A stretch of DNA of 64,000 bases, taken from contig NZ_CP012670.1 of NCBI RefSeq assembly GCF_004135735.1, positions 8,627,501-8,691,500 of the forward strand. Direction: 5' to 3'. Shown here in pieces: positions 43,299 to 51,800 of this stretch. The stretch's first letter is position 1. Every line of letters begins with the position of its first letter. Under the pieces are notes generated by a model, which saw only the letters and a program-made list of their open reading frames with translations, had not been told where the DNA came from and did not search any database. The DNA comes from Sorangium cellulosum (lineage in GTDB: Bacteria; Myxococcota_A; Polyangia; Polyangiales; Polyangiaceae). Both the position numbers and the translations under genes were made by a program.

Positions 43299-45137
43299 TC
43301 AGAAGCGGAAGACGAGCGGGACGACGATGACGGTCGTCGCCAGCACGAGCAGCTGCAGGGGCAGGCCCACCCGGGTGAAGTCTTTGAAGCGATATCCGCC
43401 GGGACCCATCACGAGGATGTTCACCGGAGAGGCAATGGGCGTGGCGAACGCGGCCGAGGACGCGAACGCGACCCCGAGCAGGAGCGGCTCCGGCGCGAGG
43501 CCGAGCGCGCCCGCCAGGCGGACCGCGAGGGGGGCCATGAGCACGGCCGTCGCGGTGTTCGAGAGGACCATGCCGATGGCCGAGGTGAACAGGACGAGCA
43601 GGCCGAGGACCGCCGTGGGGCGCGCCCCCGCGAGGAGCCCCTCGAGGGCGGAGACGGCGGCCCCCATCGCGCCGGTGCGCTCGAGCGCGGCGGCGAGTGG
43701 CACCATGCCGGCGATGAGCACGACGCTCTCCCAGTTCACGGAGCGGTAGACGTCCACGGGACGCACGCACCGCACGAGCACGAGGAGGACCGCGGCGAGC
43801 AGCACGGCGACGACGTTGGGCAGCCACCCGAACGCCATGCAGACGAGCATGACCAGGGTGATGCCCACGGCGAGGAGGGCGCGCCCGCGATCGACGAGGG
43901 CCTCGCCGCGCGCGTCGGGCTCGGCGACGAGCACGAGATCACGCCGCTCGTCGCGCAGGTTCTTGAGGTGCTTGAGCCGCCCCTTCACGAGCAGCGTGTC
44001 GCCGGCGCGGAGCTTGATGTCGCGCAGCTCGGGCGTGGAGTGGAACACCGGGATCGAACCGTCGCCGCGCCGGATCGAGAGCACGTTCGCGCGGTAGCGG
44101 TCGCGGAACCTCGCCTCCCGCAGCGACTGTCCCGCCAGGCTGGAGCGCCGCGGCAGCACCACCTCGGCGAGGGACTCCTCGGGCGGGAGCGAGAAGGTGG
44201 GGCGCTCGCCGAGCGCCTCGAGGCCGAAGCTGTCCGCGAGCGCGGCGATCGCCGCGTCGCTCCCGAGCACGCGCAGCGCGTCGCCGGCGGCGAACGCCAT
44301 CGTCGGCACCACGCGCTGCGCCTCGAGGCCGCGCGGCCCGGGGCGCGCGATGCCGATCACGGTCACGCCGAAGGCGGCGCGCAGGTTCGCCTGGCCGAGC
44401 GTGAGGCCGGCGAGCCTCGCGCCGGGCGGGACGCGCAGGGCGCGCAGGGCGCCGCCGAGCCCGTACTCCGTCGAGAGGTCGTCGAGCGAGAGCGGCCGCG
44501 GCGCGCGCGCGTCCGCCCGGTCCGCCGCGCCAGGCAGCGCGCGGCGGCCGATCCAGGCGAGGTACGCCACGCCGAGCGCGAGCACGATGAGGCCGGGCAC
44601 GGTGAAGCTGAAGAAGCGGAACGGCGCGCGCCCCGCCTGGCGGAGCGCGTCGCTCACGAGCAGGTTCGGCGGGGTGCTGATGAGCGTGAGGTTGCTGCCG
44701 AGGTGCGCCGCGAACGCGACGGGCATGAAGAGCCGCGCGGGCGCGATCCCGCGGCGCATCGCGAGGGTCCCGACCACGGGCAGGAGGATCGCCACGGTCC
44801 CCGTGGAGCTCATGAAGGCGGACAGGAGCGCCGTCGCCCCCATCACGGCCACGATCACCTGGACCTCTCCCCCGCCGGCGAGGCGCTCGAGGCGCTGGCC
44901 GAGCCAGTCGGCGACGCCGGTGTCGGTCAGCGCGGCCCCGATGACGAACAGCCCGGCGATCATGATCACGGCGGGGTTCGAGAACCCGGCGAGCGCCTCG
45001 GAGGCCGTGGCGACGCCGGTGATCGCGAGGGCGAGCAGCGAGAGCATCGCCACGACGTCGAGCCGGAGGCGATCGCTCACGAACAGGACGATCGTGAGCC
45101 CGAGGATGGCGAGCGCGATGAAGGCCTCGGAGGTCAT
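43299..45137 (-). CDS. SLC13-family permease with two RCK_C domains
   Basis: A 612-residue permease of the SLC13/DASS type (divalent anion or sulfate/carboxylate:Na+ symport). The membrane halves are residues 1-200 and 420-612, with the conserved STGTVAILLPVVG and NTATAVLMAPLAV re-entrant-loop motifs and TPPNLLVSDAL. Between them (about 215-400) lie two TrkA_C/RCK_C domains (PPGARLAGLTLGQANLR, PRRSSLAGQSLREARFR), a common layout in this family. The substrate cannot be fixed from the sequence. It lies 160 bp upstream of the antiporter gene on the same strand. Confidence 0.93.
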   Translation of the reverse strand: MTSEAFIALAILGLTIVLFVSDRLRLDVVAMLSLLALAITGVATASEALAGFSNPAVIMIAGLFVIGAALTDTGVADWLGQRLERLAGGGEVQVIVAVMGATALLSAFMSSTGTVAILLPVVGTLAMRRGIAPARLFMPVAFAAHLGSNLTLISTPPNLLVSDALRQAGRAPFRFFSFTVPGLIVLALGVAYLAWIGRRALPGAADRADARAPRPLSLDDLSTEYGLGGALRALRVPPGARLAGLTLGQANLRAAFGVTVIGIARPGPRGLEAQRVVPTMAFAAGDALRVLGSDAAIAALADSFGLEALGERPTFSLPPEESLAEVVLPRRSSLAGQSLREARFRDRYRANVLSIRRGDGSIPVFHSTPELRDIKLRAGDTLLVKGRLKHLKNLRDERRDLVLVAEPDARGEALVDRGRALLAVGITLVMLVCMAFGWLPNVVAVLLAAVLLVLVRCVRPVDVYRSVNWESVVLIAGMVPLAAALERTGAMGAAVSALEGLLAGARPTAVLGLLVLFTSAIGMVLSNTATAVLMAPLAVRLAGALGLAPEPLLLGVAFASSAAFATPIASPVNILVMGPGGYRFKDFTRVGLPLQLLVLATTVIVVPLVFRF

Positions 45138-45229
45138 GCGGCGGCGAGCCTAGTACGGCGCCGCCCTGCCTCGTCCCCGGTTCGTCGCGGGGGGCCGGGT
45201 CGCGCGCGCCGCGGAGGGGCCCGCGCGCC

Positions 45230-46534
45230 CTAGCTCCAGGTCTCCGAGCGCCGCGGGTTGCGGGTCTCGATGGCCTCGGCGTGCCCGCGGAGCCCGCGCG
45301 CGGCGGGGAGGTTGCCGTGCGCCTCGAAGACGTCGGCGAGGGCGAGGCCGAGGATGACGATCTGCTGAGGCTTCTCCAGGGCGCCCACGGTCGGGGCCAT
45401 GGCGCCGAGCAGCTCGAACGCGCGGCGCCACGCCGTGGCGGCCGCGTCCGGCAGCTCGGCGTTGAGCGCCGCGTGCCCGGCGCAGCGGTGCATGTCCGCC
45501 GCGAACTCGCGGCTGCCGCGGCGGTCCGCGAGGTCCCCGGCGCGCGCGTACGCCTCCGACGCGTCCAGGAACCGGCGCTGCTTGCTGTGGAGGCTGCCGA
45601 GCGAGGCGTAGGCCTCGGGGACGATCGCGAGCAGGCCGCGCCGCTCGGCCTCCTTCAGCGCGGCGACGAACACCCGGTGCCCCTCCTCGACCACGCCGGC
45701 GGCGATGAGCGAGCGCGCGCGCTGCATGGCGACGTGGATGGCCTCCTCGCCCAGCCCGCGGCCCAGGAGCAGCTCCTCGGCCTGCTTCTGGAGGTGGGCC
45801 GCGTCGGCGTGCCGCCCGCCCTGGAAGCACTTGTCCGCCTCGTGCAGGAGGCGCCGCGCGGGGAGCAGCTCGGGGGCGCGGAGGGGCGAGCCGGGCGCGA
45901 CGCGCATCTCCAGGTCGGCCGGGAGGTGCTGGCCGCGGGCCGAGAGGTCGGTGAGCAGGCGCTCGATCTCGACGAGGGCCTGCCCCTCGGCCTCGGGCCA
46001 CACGACGCGCGACGTGCCCTCGCCGAGGCGGGCGAGGAGGTCGCCGACGCTGGCGTGGACCGCGTCCACGAGCACCCAGCGCACGGGCGCGAGCTCGGGG
46101 CGCTGGACGAGGGCGAGGAGATCGCGGGCGTGGGCCTGTGGGTCGTCGATGTGCTGCGGCGAGAGCACGACGACGACGCCCTGGCCCGGCGCGCGGGCGG
46201 CGAGCTGGGCCGCGAGGGCGGAGGCGAACGCGCAGAGCGGCTCGGCCGGCGGGCCCGGGGCGGGCGCGTCCGGGGGGGAGTCGGCTGCCTCGGCGGCCGG
46301 CGGGTCGCCGAGCTCGCGCGCGAGCGAGCGCGCGCGGGCGGCCCAGCCGCGGCTGGGGCCATAGGTCGGGTCCGCCAGGATCCACACGGGGCGGGGCGAG
46401 GGGCCTGCCTCGCCGAGGGCCCGCAGGAGCGCGAGCGTGTGACCGTGGACGTGCGCCGGGACGATGACGTGCAGCAGGCGGGCCCGCTCGTCCGTGAAGA
46501 TGGCGCTGAGCGCGCCGGCGAAATCGTGGATCAT
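45230..46534 (-). CDS. TPR-repeat protein of unknown function
   Basis: A 434-residue cytoplasmic protein. The N-terminal 200 residues start MIHDFAGALSAIFTDERARL and contain VWILADPTYGPSRGWAARA and VVVVLSPQHIDDPQ, with alternating strand and helix patterns; the fold is not recognised. From about residue 225 the protein consists of TPR-like helix pairs (ARRLLHEADKCFQGGRHADAA, EEAIHVAMQRARSLIAAG, FLDASEAYARAGDLADRRG). No signal peptide is seen. The long frame extends upstream to 47176, but ATG 46534 begins the part with coding character. It may act as an adaptor; no partner is apparent. Confidence 0.82.
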   Translation of the reverse strand: MIHDFAGALSAIFTDERARLLHVIVPAHVHGHTLALLRALGEAGPSPRPVWILADPTYGPSRGWAARARSLARELGDPPAAEAADSPPDAPAPGPPAEPLCAFASALAAQLAARAPGQGVVVVLSPQHIDDPQAHARDLLALVQRPELAPVRWVLVDAVHASVGDLLARLGEGTSRVVWPEAEGQALVEIERLLTDLSARGQHLPADLEMRVAPGSPLRAPELLPARRLLHEADKCFQGGRHADAAHLQKQAEELLLGRGLGEEAIHVAMQRARSLIAAGVVEEGHRVFVAALKEAERRGLLAIVPEAYASLGSLHSKQRRFLDASEAYARAGDLADRRGSREFAADMHRCAGHAALNAELPDAAATAWRRAFELLGAMAPTVGALEKPQQIVILGLALADVFEAHGNLPAARGLRGHAEAIETRNPRRSETWS

Positions 46535-46973
46535 GTCGCGCTTCCCGGGCGGAGTCTTGCCCCCGATCGGCGGCGAGGCGCAAGCGAATGCGCCCGCATC
46601 GCAGCGCGCGGCGACGCCGCACAGCGCGCGGGGGTCGCCGCACAGCGCGCGGGGGTCGCCTCCGGGCGAGAGAGGGCGGCGCGTCCGCGCGCGGACGTCC
46701 GTTGCGTCCGTTGCGCGGCGCAGGATGCCACGGTCGAGGCGAACTGTCGCACCGGGGCTCGCCCCCGGAGCGAGGGAGCGCGGCGGCGAGGGCGGTGATG
46801 CGAAGGGGGCGCGCGGGCTCATCGCATTGCTTGGCCCGGGCGTTGCTGGACAGGGCCTCCGGAAACGAAGCGCTGGACAGCCATTGCGACGTCCGCTGGA
46901 GCGCCCGTGCGGGAACCTCCTGCCGAGGGCGTGTGCGGCATGGCGCGAGCGGCACGGAAGGAAGGATGGAATC
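46535..46973. other. divergent intergenic region with 21-bp repeat, 439 bp
   Basis: This spacer lies between the TPR gene and the small lipoprotein. It contains two perfect copies of a 21-bp unit starting GCCGCACAGCGCGCGGGGGT at 46616-46636 and 46637-46657. No promoter or RNA gene is evident to me. Confidence 0.55.
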
Positions 46974-47186
46974 GTGAAAACGGTATATTTGTCGATGATG
47001 GTCCTTGGCAGCGTGGCGTTCGGTTGCGGCGGCAGCAAGCCGCAGCCGGAGGGGCCGGCGGAGCAGGCCGGAGAGGCCGTCGACGACGCGGCGCGCGACG
47101 CCAAGGACGAGGCGGAGGACGCAGCGGAATCGACGGGCGACGCCGCGGAGGACGCGGGGGACGAGATCGAGGACAAGACCGACTAG
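46974..47186 (+). CDS. small acidic lipoprotein
   Basis: A 70-residue predicted lipoprotein starting at GTG 46974, with a purine-rich GGAAGGATGGAATC ribosome site. The signal (VYLSMMVLGSVAF) ends at GC, with lipid on Cys18. The mature part is a continuous acidic helix built from loose repeats (AGEAVDDAARDAKDEAEDAAES, DAAEDAGDEIEDKTD). It looks like a small helical periplasmic or surface lipoprotein, like stress-induced lipoproteins of other bacteria. No partner or function is predicted. Confidence 0.75.
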   Translation: MKTVYLSMMVLGSVAFGCGGSKPQPEGPAEQAGEAVDDAARDAKDEAEDAAESTGDAAEDAGDEIEDKTD

Positions 47187-47480
47187 CAGGCTCTGCCCCG
47201 GGCGGTCGGGCGCGCCGGAGAGCGCCGATGAGCCCCGGCCGAGGGCGGGTGGTGCGGCCCTTTGGGGGCTCACCCCCCGGGGGGCGAAGAGCTCACGTGA
47301 TCTCGGGCTGCTCGGGCCGGAGGGCGGGCCGCCGCGCTCGCCCTCCTGGCCTGGTTGGCCCTGCGGACCGCGGAGAGCGTCGGCGGACGGCCGGTGAACG
47401 AGCGGCTCGCGGACCGCGCACAACCCAGGACACCCCGGCCGCGGCGCGGGAGCGCGGCGCGCACGGGAGGAGGAACGATC

Positions 47481-47996
47481 ATGAAAGCGACGTCATTGCT
47501 CGAGAGGCAGCATCGAAAGGTGGAGTCCCTGTTCAAGCAGCTCGAGGGCGGCCGATCGGAGCCGGCGCCGATCCTCGCCGAGCTCGCCAACGAGCTCGCC
47601 GCGCACATGGCGATCGAGCAGGAGCGGTTCTACCCCGCCGTGCGGCAGATCGACGAGGACCTGATCCTCGAGGGCTACGAGGAGCACGCCATCGCCGAGC
47701 TCGCCCTGAAGCGGCTGATCTCGACCTCTCCGGAGGACGCCTCGTTCAAGGCGCGCGTGACGACGCTGAAGGAGCTCATCCAGCACCACGTCGAGGAGGA
47801 GGAAGAGGAGCTCTTCCCGAAGGTGGAGGAGGCCATGGACGAGGACCGCCTCCAGGAGCTCGGCGAGCAGATGAGGGCGGAGTTCGAGCAGCGGCTCTCC
47901 GAGGGCTACGAGGAGCTGCTGCCGGCGGGCTACAAGAAGACGTCCGCGGACAGGGCGAGCCACGCGAAGCGCGCGGACGCGGCGAGCCCGGGCTGA
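47481..47996 (+). CDS. hemerythrin HHE-domain protein
   Basis: A 171-residue protein with a hemerythrin-type four-helix domain (about 1-135). Likely iron ligands occur in HRKVESLF (His11), HMAIEQERFYPAV (His and Glu near 47-52), EEHAIAEL (His near 74) and HHVEEEEEELFPKV (His and Glu near 105-110). Such domains bind diiron and react with oxygen or nitric oxide, or serve iron repair. The C-terminal 35 residues are basic and probably disordered. A strong GGAGGAGG site lies about 8 bp upstream of ATG 47481. It is a single gene. Confidence 0.93.
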   Translation: MKATSLLERQHRKVESLFKQLEGGRSEPAPILAELANELAAHMAIEQERFYPAVRQIDEDLILEGYEEHAIAELALKRLISTSPEDASFKARVTTLKELIQHHVEEEEEELFPKVEEAMDEDRLQELGEQMRAEFEQRLSEGYEELLPAGYKKTSADRASHAKRADAASPG

Positions 47997-48810
47997 GCCG
48001 GGGCGCCGCGGGGCCAGAGCAGCTCGGGGGCAGGACCCATCGAGGCGAGCGCACCTCGAGGCCGGAGGCAGGGCGCCATTTCCGCGCGGCGAGCGAGCAT
48101 GCCGTACCCGTCGGACCGAGCCATGCGGGGCGACCGCCGAGCACGACATTGCGGGGAGCGCCGCGCTTCGGCACCTATGGCGAAGGCGGAGTGCCGGCAG
48201 GCCACAGAGCGGGCGCCGGTCTGGGCGAGACTCGCCGCCCTCCGCCACCATGCGGCGCCTGCCGCTCGGGTCGAGCAAGAGCACCGCGCGATCACGGATC
48301 GCGATAGGCGTGTCTGGCCTGAAGACGGGGCACACCTCGAGGCCCCCGTGGTCCTTCTTCAGCCGCACGAGCCTCCAGCCGTCGATGGCGAAGACCCGAC
48401 TGCCATCCGTGCAAAGGCGGCGATAGGACGACGACGTTGCGGCAACGAGGGTTGTCCCCGGAGGAGCGAGCGCACCTCCAGACGCCAGGCCTGTGGGCGC
48501 TTGGCCGCGTGCTGGCCCACGACGCGCGGCTAGACCGTGCGCGGTGAGCCATGCGCGGAGCGCGGCAGGCGCCTCCACGGGCGCGGGGCTATCCCACGCA
48601 AGCTGGATCGATAGGTCAGCACCCACATGCAGCGCGGCCAATGGCCGTCCATGGCGCTCGATCTCCACCGTGACCGGCCCCAGCGTGTCCTCTTCCAGCG
48701 ATGCGTCTTCGCTGTGCGGAGGCGCGTTCCCTCGAAGGCGGAGCAGCGAGTCGCAAGGGCCGGCGGCGACTCCCGGCGGGCGGCAGGCCCGACCATCATC
48801 ACGCGCAGCG
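47997..48810 (-). pseudogene. possible gene remnant on the minus strand
   Basis: This 814-bp stretch has no complete gene I can support, but from about 48740 to 48220 the minus strand reads like protein: DTLGPVTVEIERHGRPLAAL, AWDSPAPVEAPAALRAWL, FAIDGWRLVRLKKDHGG, then CPVFRPDTPIAIRDRAVLLL. After MVAEGGES the frame loses that character, and nearby pieces in other frames (for example VLGGRPAWLGPTGTACSL) suggest frameshifts. No good start or stop fits. The DNA is somewhat less GC-rich than its neighbours. It may be the decayed end of a gene or a diverged hypothetical gene. Confidence 0.3.
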
Positions 48811-51800
48811 CTACGGATCCTCCCACGACGGCTCCACCGCCGGCCGCTGCCGCTCGATGAGCCCGCTCCCCTCCTCCTGCCGATCGCGGAACGGCGTCGC
48901 GCGCGGCGGGAAGTCGCGCAGCCCGCGGCCGGCGGTGAAGTCGTAGCGGGCGAAGAGCAGCGCCGACAGGCGCGGGGAGGTCTCGGCCGGGCTCGGGATG
49001 TCGAACAGGAACGTCCCCTCCGCGCCGAGCGAGACGCGGTGGCCGCGCCCCAGCCAGCTCCAGAACGTCACCCCCGCGGTGAACGCGTCACGCAGGAACG
49101 CCTCGTCGCGCGTCTCGTTCTCGGGCCGGTAGCTCGCGAGCCAGCCGAGCTGGATCCACGGGAACAGGCCCCGGCCCGGCAGCAGGTCCAGATCGAGCGT
49201 CACGTCGACGCGATCGAGCGTCTCGGGCACCGGGCTCAGCCGCAGCGACGTCCCCGCCGTGACCAGCGCGTCCACGAGCGGCCGGTGCCGCAGGCGCGCG
49301 CCGAGCGCGGCCTGCGTGCGGTGCTCGGCCGCGTACGGCGTGAAGAGGTCCTTGTCCGCGCCCTGGACGCCCCGGAGCGACCCGTCCACCGCGAGCCACG
49401 TGAAGCCCGCCCAGGGCGAGAGCGTGAGCTCGTCGATCGGGATCGACCAGAACGCGCTCGCGCTCGCGCGGCCGCCCACCGCGCCCCCGGCGCCCGGCTG
49501 GTGCACGACGCGGCCGCTCAGCGCCAGGCCAGGGACCCAGCCGCTGGAGCTCAGGTCGAAGCGCGCCTCCGCGCCGAAGCTCGCCGGCCCGTCGCGCAGC
49601 CGCCCGAACCCCGCGGCCGCGATCCAGGCGCGGCGCTCGATGAGCTCGCGGTGCGCGTCGAGGCCGAGCTCGAGGAAGCGGAGGGGCAGCCGGAGGTCCT
49701 CCTCCGTGAGCTCGCTGTCGACGAGGCGCGCGTACCCGCCGACGGACAGCGGACCTGTGTCCGGGTCCTCGCCGACCGCGGGCGCCGGCCGGAGCGCGTC
49801 GTCCGCGGGCGCGCCGGCCGGTGGTGGCGGCGGCGGCGGCGCGGGCGGCGGCACGCGCGGGCGGGGCGCGCCGGCGGCGACGGCGAGCTCCACGCGGAGC
49901 AGCGCCCTGCCCGCGGGCGACGCGACGCGCAGCACGTGCGGGCCCTCCGGCAGGACGGCGACGCGGGCCTCGACCTCGTCGCCCAGCCAGAAGAACGGCG
50001 CACGCGTGACGCCCAGGCGGCGCGCGGCGCGGTCCTCGGTCGTGTCGAGCGCGATCGCCCCCTCCTCCAGCACGGCGCCGGCCGCGCCGTCGCCGCCGAG
50101 CGGCGCCACCGCGTAGCGCAGGTGGCCCTCGGGCGTCGCGGCGGCGATCTCGGGGCGGCAGCCCGGATCGCCCTCGCCCGCCGGGCCGGCGCCGGCGCGC
50201 GCGCGGGGCGCCGCGGCACATTCGTAGGCGGCGCGGGCGCGGATGCGCACCACGGTCGGGCCGGCGAACGCGAGCTCCAGGGGGCGCCCGGGGTCGATGT
50301 CGTGCCAGGTCGAGAGGACGCGGCCCGAGAAGGGCTGCGCTGCGCCGTCCGCGGTCGCGCGGATCCAGCCGAGGACGCTCCGGTCCGTCGTGGGCCGCGC
50401 CTCGACGCGGTGGCTGCCTCTCGGCACCTGCACGACGCAGCGGTCGACCATGGGCGCCGGGCCGCTGCTCGGCGCGGGGCCGCTGGTCGGCGCGGGCGCG
50501 GCGGAGCACGCGACCTTCGCGCCGTCGAGCGCGACGGAGAACGCGCAGGGGGCCTCCTCGTGGTCGAGCGTCCGGCAGCGGCCGTCGAGCACGATCGCGC
50601 CCGGCTCGGCGCGATCGAACCGGAACTCTGCGCGCGCGCCGTCGGTGAGGAGGAGCGACGGCTCCGGCGCATCGACGAGCGCGCGGCGCACGCGCACGCG
50701 CAGCGGCAGCTCGTGGTCGGCCCTCTGGCGGAGCTCGAGCGCGGCGGAGCCCGCCGCGGCGTCGGCGCGCGGCGGCACGTCCCAGCTCGTCACCGGGGCC
50801 AGCCGCGCGAGGGCCGCCGGCGGGAGCTGGGCGGGCGGCGAGGGCGCGCCCGCGGCGACGGCGCCGGCTGCCTCGCGGGCGGCCGCCTGGACGGCGAGCT
50901 CGGCGAGCGCGAGGGCGCGGAGGGTGAGCCGCCGATCGGGCGGCGCGGCCGCGGCGGCCACGTCGGTGGCGAGGTTGGCGGCGCGGGTGAGCGCCGCGGC
51001 GGAGCGGTGGGCGAGCCCGACCCGGGTGAAGGCGTCGGCGGCGAGCCGCGCCTCGCCGGAGCGCTCGGCGAGGAGGCCGAGCAGGAGCGCGTCCGCGCCC
51101 GAGCTGTCGCCCGCGGGGCCTTCGAGCAGCGCGACGCCGCGGCGCGGGTCGCCGGCGCTCCGCGCGTCGCGGGCGGCGGCGAGGGGCGCGCGGTCTCCGG
51201 GCAAAGGGAGCGGGGGCACGCGCGCGGACAGGCCGAGCGGCACCACCGGCGGGCTGCCCGGCGGCAGCGCGAAGACCGTCACCGGCGGGGCGCCCGCGGC
51301 CGCCGCGCCGGGGAGCTGCCCGGCGCCCCGGGGCTCTTCCTCGGCGTCGCGGTCGAGCGCGGCGTCGCGGTCGAGCGCGGCGAGCGCGGGGAAGCCGAGG
51401 GCTTCGAGCGCGGCGGCGCGCTGCGCGTGGAGCGCCCCGCGGGCCTGGGGTGGCGCGGCGCGGAGGGCGCGCGTGGCGCTCCGGATCCGCTCGAGCGAGC
51501 CGTCGACGGCGGCGGAGCCGGGCGGCGGGCGCGCGGGCGTGACGACGCGCGGCGCCGGGGGCGCGGCCCTGTGCAGCCGCACGCTGGCGCGGACCAGCGC
51601 CGGCGCGGCGGTCTCGACGCGCAGCTCGCCCGCGCCGGCCGGGACCGGGATCTCGATCGCCCCCGTGGCGCCCGCGCGCACCCACGCCTCGTAGGTCCCG
51701 GCGCCGGCGCGCACGCGGAGCACGCGCCCCTCGGCGCCCGCGGGCCGGGGCGCGCCCGCCGCGGCGCCCGCGGGCCGGGGCGCGCCCGCCGCGGCGCCCG

